In this document: positions 1 through 10,879 of the stretch, one piece after another
How the letters are laid out: every line of letters begins with the position of its first letter
Numbering within the stretch: position 1 is the stretch's first letter
NCBI GenBank assembly: GCA_033002965.1
Contig: JAURVB010013316.1
Location: 62,001-126,000, forward strand
Source of the DNA: Piper betle
Lineage: Eukaryota; Streptophyta; Magnoliopsida; Piperales; Piperaceae
Direction of reading: 5' to 3'
Length of the DNA stretch: 64,000 nucleotides
Translations under genes and position numbers: made by a program
Notes under the pieces: generated by a model
Databases searched by the model: none
The model's input: only the letters and a program-made list of their open reading frames with translations
Told to the model about the DNA's origin: nothing

Positions 1-306
1 GCAAAGATAAAGATGAGAAAAGAAAAGGGTTATGATTCATCAAATTCATACTGGGATAATCTTTGGGGCAAGGCAAAAGAATATCAAAGTTCAGGTAATT
101 GGAATGTTTACTATCAAATTTGTCTCTATGACAATTTTTATTTTATTTTTAACTCTTTGACCCTCGATACACTTACAGAGGAGGAGGTGAAAGAGAAATC
201 AAAGAGAGCTGCAGCAGCTGCTAAAAGGTGGAGAGAATACTCCAGAAATGGTGCTGACAGACCACCCACTTTCAAGCTCCCAGAAACCATCTCTAACAAG
301 GACTAA
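1..306 (+). CDS. 3' end of an unidentified gene (two exons, 5' end outside window)
   Basis: Two exons are visible, 1-94 and 179-306, joined across an 84-bp intron with donor GTAATT and acceptor TTACAG; the stop TAA is at 304-306. The joined frame gives a lysine- and alanine-rich, probably helical tail (EEEVKEKSKRAAAAAKRW, then a proline-containing end FKLPE). Without the intron, the read-through frame carries an implausible Phe/Tyr-rich stretch, so I prefer the spliced model. A candidate poly(A) signal AATAAA lies at 400-405. I do not recognise the family. This is the C-terminus of a larger protein whose remaining exons lie upstream of the window. Confidence 0.5.
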   Translation, partial: AKIKMRKEKGYDSSNSYWDNLWGKAKEYQSSGNWNVYYQICLYDNFYFIFNSLTLDTLTEEEVKEKSKRAAAAAKRWREYSRNGADRPPTFKLPETISNKD

Positions 307-1593
307 ATTCAGGAAAATCTGCCATTTACTCCATATACCAATTTAATGTGATTATCTCCATCGTAATTATGCCAGTCTGATTGACAAAAACTGCAATTTA
401 ATAAAATGTAAACAATCGTTCATCTCCATTATTCTCTGTAAACTATTACGTAGATATACTGTGCTACATGAGCAGTTGAAAATCGCTTATCGCTGAGCAG
501 CTAATGATCTCAATTGATATACATAGATATTTCATGGAGCAAAAGTTCTGTTTCTGGTACAATCTGTAATAACATACGTATCATGGTTTTCCGGATAAGG
601 ACACAGTGTAGTGTAACCAACAACTGATGAAAATTTGTTTTTCTTATGACTCTTGAATTTTCCATGGATCAATCATACCACCTGGAGTTGGACCTATTTT
701 TTTCAAGTAGAATAAAGTACATACCAACTAGCGAAGGTGATTCAAGTGGTGCACCCAATCCTCGAGACTTTTGTCATTAAATATAGGAAAAGGTCGTCAG
801 GAAAGATAACTGGAATATCACATGACTCACAGTAACTCTGGCAAAAGGCAGGCAACAAGAGACCAAGCTGCACCTATCCTTCATCTGTCACTACTCTCCA
901 TCCTGCAGTGCATGCCGAGGACGCCACTTTGCCCAATTATTCCTTGGACGAGGGGAAGCGAGCAAGTTGCTCCTACAAGGAGACAAGTTCCTACCCTGCT
1001 CAAAAGCCGTGCCCACCCATGACTTCAAACCCAAATACCCAATAGCTAAGTGTATGTATGTCAAGCTTGGAGTTGGAATGAAATGGAATGGTAGAGCTGG
1101 TGAGTAGGCAGGGGAATAAAGAACCAACAGCTAAAGTCCAAAATTGTTACCGAGAATTATCAGACAAAGGGGAATGTAAAAGCTTCTTGTTTTCTGCTCT
1201 CTTGTCTTGTCATGGTGGTGGGATATGCCACTTGCGTTTGTAACTATGTCCAATTTCACCGCTCATGGATTGGCATTTTGGAGTGCAATTCCACGTAAAT
1301 CCTTTGCTTTGCTGTGTTGTGCATCTTGTGATTACTTGTGAACCTTAGTGGTAGTGCCGTGAAGGTCAGTTTAGGTGAAGGATTTGATAAAGATTTTTTG
1401 CTAATGGGTTGTGGTAAGTTGAGATAAAGTTGTCTCCCCAAGGCGCCGCTCCTCCTCTCTGTCCCTGTCTCCTAACTTCTTTTCTCGTTGCTTTGATTCC
1501 CACTGTGAGTTCCTTGGCAGGGTGTAACTATATATATCTCTTGCTTCTTTACTGCTCAATCACCATCAATCCAACGACAGAGCTTGAACAAAG
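307..1593. other. Intergenic region and promoter of the bHLH-like gene
   Basis: No convincing coding exon is seen. The left part holds the 3' UTR and poly(A) signal of the preceding gene. The right part is the upstream region of the gene at 1594 and ends with its TATA box. Short open frames at 822-1127 have no recognisable protein features. Confidence 0.5.
1528..1537 (+). promoter_or_regulatory. Putative TATA box of the bHLH-like gene
   Basis: CTATATATAT lies 57 bp upstream of the ATG at 1594. This is a normal plant distance for a TATA box followed by a short 5' UTR. It is based on sequence only. Confidence 0.5.
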
Positions 1594-2339
1594 ATGGCTC
1601 GCCTACTGAAAGGTGATCTGATGAGGGGAACAAGGAAGACCCGTGTTCTTCGTGCGCTTGCTCGACAGAAACAGGTTGACGCCTTTATATCTTTAAACTT
1701 TGGATAACCATCTATCTTGGGCAAGACAGTGTGTAGACAGTTTGCCTTTTTTCTAATCAGAGACAGTTTGCATTTTAATCAATGCAGGTGAGGTGTTTGT
1801 ATGCTGCACTGGACGTTCTAGAGTACATCAAAGAACTAGAGCTCGTAGTTGAAGCTTTGAGCAAGGAGTATAAAAACATCACCAACCAAATCCAAGTTCC
1901 CACGGTCCATTTTTTATTCTCGTCTCTTTGTTGACTATCAGACTATGTGTAAATTATTCTTTGCTTATGGAAAGACCAGCTAAATTAAATGTTTCAAACT
2001 AAATTTGCTTCATTTTTTCTCTTTACAGGAAGTGAGGGTGAACAAGGTAGAGAAGGGCTTCCACATCCAGGTATCATGTAAAGAGGAAGGCACGTACTTG
2101 TCACACTTTTGCAGGCATTTGAACAAATGGGCATCAACATTCTTCAAGCTGAAGTCTCATCAGACAAGTGTTTTGCTATGGAAGTGTTCGGACAAGCCCA
2201 AGGCGAGAATCTGGATGCAGTGAGCATACAACAAGCTGTTTTGAAGGCATTGCAGAACCTGATGTTGGAGGGGAATCGGTCAGATTCAAGTAGCAAACGA
2301 GAAGACGAGATCTCTTTTTCAACATGTAGGTGTACTTAG
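1594..2339 (+). CDS. Small bHLH-type transcription factor with plant ACT-like domain; frameshifted or with a 44-nt pseudo-intron
   Basis: Exons are 1594-1674, 1788-1904, 2029-2070 and 2115-2339. The N-terminal exons give a reduced basic/HLH region (RVLRALARQKQ, then LDVLEYIKELELVVEAL). The C-terminal part (RVNKVEKGFHIQ, AFEQMGINILQAEVSS, QQAVLKALQNL) matches the ACT-like domain of small plant bHLH proteins, which is thought to mediate dimerisation. The canonical basic residues are weak, so it may be an atypical, non-DNA-binding member. Between 2071 and 2114 the frame breaks. The genomic frame encodes family-like VSCKEEGTYLSH, but one base is missing in the T-run at 2107-2110. Alternatively a 44-nt GT-AG 'intron' restores the frame, but this is below the usual plant minimum and would delete conserved residues. 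AATAAA at 2464-2469 is a candidate poly(A) signal. Confidence 0.75.
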
Positions 2340-3044
2340 GCTGTTACCCTTGTCTTGCCAAGGAAGGAGATGGTGTTTGTAAATGGTGTTTGTAGAGAAG
2401 CACACAGAAGGAAGGAGCTTGTCAGGATTCTTGTCTGCATAAGACCGTACGCAAACATCATTCAATAAATGTGTCCTTCCCATCCTTCTAATAAGAACTC
2501 GTCACTTTTTTGGTGCTTGGAGTAGTTTTCATTCATCAGTTTTGGTCATAAGAGAAATAATCTGTATAAAAGATACAGATCAAAGTATACACCATGCACC
2601 TAGCCAGACCAACAAGTTGATTATCTCAACATACTCTGTATATACATGATCAGAACGTATACTATCAATCTACTCGTTAGCCCTCGAAGCACATTTTATA
2701 TGCTCACAAATAGCACCTAGTGCAACATGTATAGATTTATGAAAATTATGATGAAATCAAAGGAGCCTTTCCTAGCAGCCAAACCAAATATCTAATAATT
2801 ATCAGTTATTAGATATTATTATTAATTAATCTACTCTTTTGCTAAAAATTATGATTTTGTTATTAAATAGTCATTAGCTTAACAGTATTACCATCCATAA
2901 TTCATTTGCACAAGTAGGAAATTGGCCTCTTGCCACGTCTCAATTTAACCATGGTCATTTCTATGGCACATTAGCCACGCTTCAATCCGGCACAGCTGTG
3001 GTGAAATATAATCACCCCCATAGCCATAATGGGCAACTAAACCA

Positions 3045-3420
3045 AGTTTAATTTGTGTTCGAACTCAACTCGAATAGTTTAAAGTTTGTTTGAGTTCGAC
3101 TAGAGATTGAACGAGTTTTGAATATATATGCTCAAAATTGATTCGAACATTTTTTATGTTGTTCGAGCTCGACTCGTATTCATTTTGATAAGCTCGAAAC
3201 TAGCTCGAAACCAAACTCGTTTTTGAACTCGAAACTAAGCCTAGGCCCAAGCTCAATTAAGTGTTCAAATATATTAAACTATTTAATTTTGATGAGCTCG
3301 AACTAGCTCAATACCCAACTTAGTTTTAAGCTCGAAACTAGGCCCATGCCTACGCTTAATTAGGTCTAGGCCCAAGTAGACTCATGCTTAATTAGGCTAG
3401 GACCAGGCCCGATTACAATT
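3045..3420. repeat. Degenerate repeat rich in GAGCTCGA-type words
   Basis: Imperfect copies of motifs such as AGCTCGAACTAGCTC and CAAGCTCAATTA recur in a few hundred bases. A region with similar words lies at 33265-33720. It resembles old, diverged intergenic transposon DNA; no termini or target duplications could be defined. Confidence 0.4.
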
Positions 3421-3456
3421 TTTATTTTTTGTGCATTTATCCAATAAAAAACGATC

Positions 3457-3525
3457 ATGCGGGTGTGGATGGAACACACGACCTTCATCGTCACGAGGAA
3501 AACACTTTTCCAAGTGAGCTATCCC
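3457..3525 (-). repeat. tRNA-like (SINE head or tRNA-derived) fragment
   Basis: On the minus strand the sequence runs GGATAGCTCACTTGG (like the RNA polymerase III A box, TRGCNNAGYNGG), then about 30 nt later GGTCGTGTGTTCCATCC (like the B box, GGTTCGANTCC with changes). Order and spacing fit a tRNA gene or the head of a tRNA-derived SINE, but the boxes are degenerate and no intact cloverleaf is evident. It is probably a relic. Confidence 0.4.
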
Positions 3526-5654
3526 TGTTATTTTGTTATTTTATTATATACAATTAAACTTATTAATATATATTATTTTATACTTTAAGTATTAAATGTG
3601 TTTAATCTTCGTTATGCCGGATGAATATCTTTACACTGTCCTCTGAATACATCCGAAGGCCTACTAAAAATTCCAAACTAATTATATTATACGAAACATG
3701 CATTGCCCCCATCATGCATCTTGAGTACTGACCCCTAACTAATTATAAGTAATCTCATCTCGCAAATTGATTGATCCTTTCCGAGCAATTCGGCCAAAGC
3801 TGGATCAAACTTGGATGGTTCCATTTTTCATTTTTACACATAGATTATTACATGGGCATGCTGAGTAGAGATAATATTGAATATATAAGACAGGCTTGGT
3901 AATTGCATAGGAAACTGTCAAACTCAACATCAGTCATGACTTGATCTTCAAGGTGTACATCGAGGCTACAAATTGAGGAAATCAATTATCAGTTCTGGGT
4001 CTTTGAAAAATCGACCTTGTGAGCAGAATTTTTGATGCCCTTCACAATATAAAATAAACTGAAAACCTAGGAATTAAGAATGCTCGAGTCCGTTGTGTGG
4101 TATTAAAATCGCAACAAGCTTTTACATAAATAGTTTTGTACTAGTTTGCAAGGGGAGGGAGGAAAGACCTGGGGAAGTTCTAATCCTTGAAATTGCAGAT
4201 GATCAATACGTATATATATCACCAACCAATAATAAGACAGATCGATCAAAAGGAGTATCAAATATTCAATGGAGAAATTTAAGTTAACCATGCAAAAGTC
4301 AAAAGAAGGGGCAATTGAAAAGAAGCCTACCAAACGATAATACAGATTATGTGACATATTAACGTGTGATCTTGAGGTCCCCATTTCATAAAATAAAAAA
4401 TGTCAATGGAGTAACTTAGCAAGTCTGGAACACTTATTAATTATACTGAAAACAACCAATTAGTCAGGGCCTTGTCTACCGACTCTGATCAATGTGCTTT
4501 AGAATAATATACAGGGGGAGTACTCTAATTAGTCAGTGCCTTGTCTACAGACTATGATCAATTTGCAGATTCATATGTGTCCAATAACTAAACAGTTTTG
4601 TGCTAGCTGATCAGACCTGGTTCATGAACTAGCATGTTCAAGTTATAAATTAGTAAGAAAATGAATGATATTAAAACATGTGATCGAATAGCCAAGTTTT
4701 GTATCACATTCGAATGCTGATAATTTGAGTACTGTAATTTGTCTGATTAGACCATCTTTAGCTATTCCAACTCCACTTAATTTAACCACACGAACAAACG
4801 AGGGCTATCCTCTAGAGAACACATTTTAAAGCACAAAAGCTGATGAATCAGGAATACTGCCAGTACTGGGGCTTTGGAGATCTGGCTAAAGTAACCTAAA
4901 AAACAACAAATTATAATCAGCCATTTCAGTGGACCCTCTTCGAGACCGATGATGTTAGCCTATAAAAAAAACATTGCTAACGTGTATTGATCTTGACATT
5001 GGATTTGGGTTTAGAGGTAATTAACGGTTGGTAAATTTAGTCAACAAAGACGAGCATGCTTAATTTAAGTGAGCCGTTACGTTTTCCTTACCATATAAAT
5101 GAGCTAATTTTGTCCATGCATACATATTAGGTGTTTTCGTCTCTCCATTAGAATCTTTAAGGTTTTGGTCTTGTTACGCTTTGTGTGGTTACGTCTTTGT
5201 GGGTAAGTTTTGAATTTTAATAAATTATGAATTAAAATCCCAAAATTTATCATTATAATTTGATTCGGGAGCAGACTAAATAAGGGTGTTATAATTTTAA
5301 CATTACATCTAATTTGTGGCCAATTAAGATGGAAAGAAAAATTAGGGAGGCCTTCGAGATTATATAAATGCTTTCTTCTCGGCGAGAGCGATCCCTTTCA
5401 CAAGATCAAAATAATGAGACAAGTTATGCCACCTTTGGCCAGCATTTAAGTTGAATGCAGATCCAGATCTGTGACAACTTACTATAACATATATATATAC
5501 ATATATATATATATATATTATCCGCTAACAAATGCAAAACACAATACAATATTGAGATTGAGGGTTTTGGATATTTGTAAGCACGTCTCCATTAATTATA
5601 CTATAAACTATATCAACCTGCCCTCCTGTCAACGTTCCCTTCTTAATCCTTGCA

Positions 5655-5667
5655 TATTATATATATA
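5655..5667 (+). promoter_or_regulatory. Putative TATA box of the WRKY gene
   Basis: TATTATATATATA lies about 90 bp upstream of the ATG at 5757, a plausible position for a TATA box. Confidence 0.45.
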
Positions 5668-5756
5668 CTATCCCCCAGCCGGCGATGCACCACCCCCTCC
5701 TCCCTTCTGACTTCTCCGACCCCCTCCTTCCATAACCTTTCTTCTCCTTCGTCTTC

Positions 5757-7135
5757 ATGGACGACGTCATGAGCGGTTCCCCCGAGTCTCCGATCGCAGG
5801 CGTCGTCGTCGACGATGGAAAGCCCGCCGACGCCTCTACTTCCCCCAAGAGAAGGTTAGCTGTGTTAATTGATTTGGTTGATATTAATAGTGGAGGTCTG
5901 GCTAGGTTTAACCATTATATAACGGAATATGGTGGTGGTGGGGGTGGCGCAGGCGGGGGTGACGAAGAGGGTGCTGACGGTGCCGATATCGGAGGTGGAG
6001 GGGACGAGGCTCAAGGGGAGGGGGCTCCGCCGGCGGACTCGTGGGCGTGGAGGAAGTACGGCCAGAAGCCGATCAAGGGCTCCCCCTACCCCAGGTACAT
6101 CTAATTCCATGCGCAATTGAGATATTTCATATATCTTAGTATTCATTGATTCATGGAATCGAACCACAAGCTCCGCCAACACGACGGCAAAACACCCACT
6201 TAAACACCGGCGCATTCACCGCCGTGATTGACGACGCACTCTTTTAGATATAAAAAGGTTCCCACTAAAATGCATGCACCAGATCTGGCCACTTGCGTCC
6301 CACTCGCCGATTATAACGTGGATCACGTCCCCAAACTCCTTAATTCTAATACCAAACACTATCATCACAAAACTACCATTTGTTATTCTAAATCTATCTC
6401 TTTGTTACACTTCCAATCACCTCAATCCCTTTACATAATTCCCGTAGAATTGAATTGACCTAAAAAAATTTAGATCACATTACATGAATACTGACAATTA
6501 ACAACAATTTGTTTAAATAAGGTGAGAACTTAAGATCACATTATATTCATAAAAACAATGTTATTATGTTACAAAATGTTATGCTGCAACAAAATGTTCA
6601 ATTTTAGCTTCTAGAACCGAATGTAAAAGTCGGTGGTGACAGGGGGTACTACCGGTGTAGTAGCTCCAAAGGCTGCCCCGCGAGGAAGCAAGTGGAGCGA
6701 AGCCGAACCGACCCGTCCATGCTCGTCGTCACCTACGCCTCCGGCCACAATCACTCCTCCCCCTGCACCCGCTCCTCCCCGTCCTCTTCTCCTGCAGTCT
6801 TCACCGCAACCCCCGCCGCCGACGACGACGACGAGAGGGCGCCGGAAGCCGCTGCACCCAGCGGCGAAGACGAGGACAAGTTCGCCGCGGGTCTTGGCGA
6901 CGAGCTCTTCCCCGAAGAGTTCGGCTGGTTCTCCGCCCCGCGGGCGAATCTGCCCCTCCACAGCCCGATCTGGGAGGGGGACGGCGGCGTCGTGGTCCAG
7001 ATGGGGGAGGAGGACGAGTCGCTGTTCGCCGACCTCGGGGAGCTGCCGGAGTGCTCGGTGGTGTTCCGGCGGTGCGAGGACGGCCGGCGGCGTGGCCTCG
7101 CTGCGGCGGCGCCGTGGTGCGGCAGCACCGGCTAA
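5757..7135 (+). CDS. WRKY65: WRKY transcription factor, group IIe, WRKY65/69-like (frameshifted in this sequence)
   Basis: This is a nuclear DNA-binding regulator that would recognise W-boxes. The WRKY domain is split by the usual intron (6095-6642, phase 2, inside the Arg codon of YPR). The 5' half reads [18 protein letters not shown]. The 3' exon (6643-7135) continues [20 protein letters not shown] to the zinc ligands, C-X5-C-X23-H-X1-H, typical of group II. The C-terminus holds an acidic motif [19 protein letters not shown] that I recognise from WRKY65/69. The N-terminal conserved motif [18 protein letters not shown] (5959-6015) is in a different frame from the WRKY domain. The frames would be joined by one extra G in the run at 6020-6024. 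The frame from 5757 is open right through into the WRKY domain, but then replaces the conserved motif with low-complexity glycine residues. An upstream intron (donor AG|GTTAGC near 5855) is likely. The coding part is very GC-rich. Confidence 0.85.
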
Positions 7136-7167
7136 GCGGCGGCGCCTATGACGTCTTGAAATTTTTT

Positions 7168-7283
7168 GGAAACGCCTGCTGCAGACGCCCATGGAAACGC
7201 CCTTAGGCTTGACCGTTGATGATGGGGATCATCAACGGTCAAGGCTAAGGGCGTTTCCATGGGCGTAAGCAGCAGGCGTCTCC
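7168..7283. repeat. Near-perfect foldback (56-bp stem, 4-nt loop) just 3' of the WRKY gene
   Basis: The arm 7168-7223 is the reverse complement of 7228-7283 with about 4 mismatches in 56; the loop is GGGG (7224-7227). It starts 32 bp after the WRKY stop codon and so probably lies in its 3' UTR. It may be a small foldback/MITE-like element, or could form a strong RNA hairpin in the transcript. No target duplication was identified. Confidence 0.8.
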
Positions 7284-7970
7284 AAGTCCTGCTTCTACTT
7301 TGCATTTTCTGTTGGAAGAGGTCAGAAATTAATTTTTCATTGTTTAGGGGTTGAGTGTGGAACGGAAAAAACAATAAGGAGGTTTATAAAACAATTTATG
7401 AAAAATGAGGCGTGGGCTTTGAATGTTTAGGGATGGCCATGATCGCCAGGATCCATCTTGTTCATCTTGTAATTATCATCAAACTGCTTTATTTAATCCT
7501 TAGACAGGCATGTCTGATTTTTTTCCCCACATTTTAATCAACTATAAACATTTAAATAAGATTCGTAAGGCTCAATCAACTCTTTTGTTTAGTCGTTGGT
7601 CTTTGCATCTTGCACCAATAAATTTGACAACTCACAAACGTTTGACCCAGCTAACCACTACATATTTATAAGCACCAGCGTACTGGAATTTCTAAGCCAA
7701 GAGTTGAAAAGAAAAGATGAAAGCTCGACAATGGTTTTTGGTAGAGACGATTATACAGCTATATCTAATGATTTCCAGCTCTGGGCACAAAAACGATTTA
7801 TATACAACTAGCTGGACGCAAAGAGTACCACTCTTGTAAGATGACAGCTCTCAAAACCTGGTAATACTACAGGTGTAGAAAAGGTTGAGCTAGTGTTCTA
7901 TTGGATGATTGAACTACTGTGGCATCGGTATGTAATAACGAGATTAGAAATTGGCTAAGTGAGGAGGGTC
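7284..7970. other. Intergenic region between two convergent genes
   Basis: AT-rich, with no exon supported. It contains the distal 3' region of the WRKY gene and the 3' flank of the minus-strand gene ending at 7971. Confidence 0.5.
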
Positions 7971-8313
7971 TTAAACAGGCATGGGGTCTTCCTCCAGAAC
8001 TTCTTTTCCTGTAATTCCTTCCTTCAAAGTTTTGAAGTAAACATCATAATCCTTCTCAGGAGGGGGATTTTCTGGGTCAACCTGGAATGCCTCACTAAAG
8101 GGAACAGCACTTTTTACCTATGAAGAAAACCCATTTATCATTCACAATATACGATAGAGACAGGTAGAAGTAAAGGTCTAACATATGCAGAGCATGATGA
8201 TGAGTTAGATAGGATATGTATAATTTTCTGGAAGCTGAACAATACGTAGTTCGTTTGAGAGGTTAACTTTGTAAATAATCAGCTGGCTATTAATCGAGCA
8301 ATCTTCACATAAA

Positions 8314-8781
8314 ATCCATAAACAAATGTAAATAACTCACTTCAAGTGTTTTGTCACATGCATATGGACTTCCAAGAGCAGCGGCGCATATACGAGCAAC
8401 TTCTTCCCTTGATATTTTCCCCTGAAAATGTTGCACATGTTACTTTATATGATTATTACTGAGTCAAATTTATAGTTTTGATGGAATGAAAGTAAGCGAC
8501 AAAGTGAGGTAATATACCGTGATATTGTCTCCTTGGTGGAATATGAGATCCATAAACAAATGTAAATAACTCACTTCAAGTGTTTTGTCACATGCATATG
8601 AACATCCAAGAGCAGCGACGCATATACGAGCAACTTCTTCCCTTGATATTTTCCCCTGAAAATGTTGCACATGTTACTTTATATGATTATTACTGAGTCA
8701 AATTTATAGTTTTGATGGAATGAAAGTAAGTGACAAAGTGAGGTAACATACCGTGATATTGTCTCCTTGGTCGAATATGAG
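8314..8781 (-). repeat. 234-bp tandem duplication carrying one complete and one partial exon
   Basis: Units 8314-8547 and 8548-8781 are about 95% identical. Each holds a copy of the 81-nt exon GKISREEVARIC...DKTLE (8341-8421 and 8575-8655) and the 3' part of the preceding exon (LIF-QGDNIT). In the left unit the preceding exon is truncated and lacks its acceptor. The left 81-nt exon (AALGSPYACDKTLE) looks closer to the family than the right (AALGCSYACDKTLE). Confidence 0.85.
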
Positions 8782-10879
8782 ATCTGCCCCTGCAGGCTCC
8801 TCTGTCAATGCACAAGGTCTCACTATTGTATATGGAATACCACTTTCCCTTACTAAATCCTCTCCCTGCACATCACACTTCACTATCAGCAAAATGTCGC
8901 ATACTTCAGTTTTAGTTAGTATAGTCCACTCAATATTCATTTCAAACTTAAGGTTTATAATGTTTTGATTTTAGCAATTGTGTAACCTTCAGCTTGAATG
9001 CGAGTATGAATCCAAGCTCCTTGTTCAGATGGACAGCAGGAGGTTGTGTATTCAAATCCAAGCCAGGTCGATCTGGCCGGGTAACTCCAGCAGATCCGAC
9101 ATGCACAAACCTGAGAGAGTGTCAACGCAGAAGTAATTAGCCTCAAGAATTACATAGACGACATACTGTAATGAGTACATCAGAACCATGAAAGGAGATT
9201 ATAAAATAACAACATAGAAGGAATAGAAACCTGGGAGTTATTGGCCCTTTTATATATGATTTAATGTTGACTAATGGAAGCTCAAATGCACCTTCCACAA
9301 ATGTTGGGTTAAGTTTTCCATCATATTCAAACTTGCTGAACATCAGCTGAAACACAAACAGACGTCAAACTCATCATAGGGGGGTGCATGGTACGTTGTG
9401 GAGAATACTGAAAAAATGACAATGAAGCACCCACACCTGAAATGATAAAACTTTTCTCTGATCAAAAGGGGGAGCATCATAAACAGTTCGAGCTAGGAAT
9501 ACAGGTTTGAGAGAAGAAAATGGAAGATATACCTAAGAATGGAAGTTGTGAAATATACGTAAAAAAAATTTCAGCTTGTCAAAGATGAAAGGCTAAGAAG
9601 CATTGGAGTCCACTCACAGTCCGCCATTGGCCATTCTCAGTGTCAAAGCTAGCGGTGTAACCTATAGCATCCCAATCAGAAGTGGTCCTGATGATAAGCT
9701 TGTACCTCCTGCCATCTCCCTTGACTCTAAGTGACGCACCATCATACGCAGCAAGATCCTCAAGTTCAGAAAAATTCTGATGCAAATGAAAGCCAAATAT
9801 GTCTTCGCTCATAATTATATAAAAGACATGGTGAATAAAGCGATTTGCACAGACAGCATATAAGTATATTAAATAATGCATCAGCTTAAAAAAAATACAT
9901 GATCGAATCAACAGGAATTCACCTTGGTTCTAACACTGGTAAACCCACCATTATTTGCCACAGAAACAGTACCTTTAAAGAAAGTAAAAGGAGTAAATTT
10001 CAATATAAAGTCAGCACAACCTAACATTTTTTTCATAATGTTAGGATTTTCAATGTATGTACTAAAATACTAAAATAAATTACAGAAGCTACACACAACT
10101 AGAACAGAAGAGAATTAAAACCTTAGAAGGCACCAGTAGGACTCCTTTTTCACCACCACTTAGATCAATCTGGAAAGAACTCTCCCTGACACCTCCCATT
10201 ACCACATCATCCACAGCACCCCAGGCTAACTCTTTGGATGAATAACCTAAGCACATCCATAATGTAAGCATCAAACACTAGAAATAAAAAATGGATTAGC
10301 CAGTCAAAAAATGCATTCATTTTACAATGTCAGACTACAACATTATCAAAAGATTCTACGAGTAGTTATTATAATATATACTTGTGTAGTTAATACAAGG
10401 CATAAAAAATTTAAGAAAGATTGTGCCAAATTACTGGCAAAATGTATAAACATTTTACTTTTGCAAAGTGGAAATGTTAATAATCAGTAGACAAGGCCAC
10501 AATATCTACCTTCAAATCCAAACAACAATTTCCCATCACGCTGGCCAACACTTTTCTTAATTGCATTGAGCAAATATTTTATTCCAATGTATTCAACGAG
10601 CTAAGGCAAATCACCTTTAATCTACAACAAGTAATCAATCAGGCGCCTTACAAGGGATGCAAAATACCATCTTCTGCACATAAAAAACTAACAAATATTA
10701 TAAAGAAAGAGTAAGGAAATGCACCTCTGGCTCAAAGAATTTGATGTCCTGTACAAATACAAACCAAAAGAAATATTTCATCATTGCTTGCATGAGCAAA
10801 AATCTAAAGGAGTTTTTGTTATATGTTTTTCTCTTCAATCATGGTGAGATACACAATTGGTTTTTATGGTACGTGGCAT

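Larger units (their letters stand above)
2340..5756. other. Long intergenic region, AT-rich with old repeats
   Basis: No gene is supported. The stretch contains a degenerate repeat built on CTCGA/GAGCTCGA words (about 3045-3420), a tRNA-like fragment (about 3457-3525) and a TA microsatellite (about 5490-5520). Its right end is the promoter of the WRKY gene. Confidence 0.5.

Noticed and set aside
6611..7192. Long minus-strand frame opposite the WRKY 3' exon
   Set aside because: It is a GC-rich shadow of the WRKY exon with Arg/Ala/Gly-biased content and no homology-like motifs.
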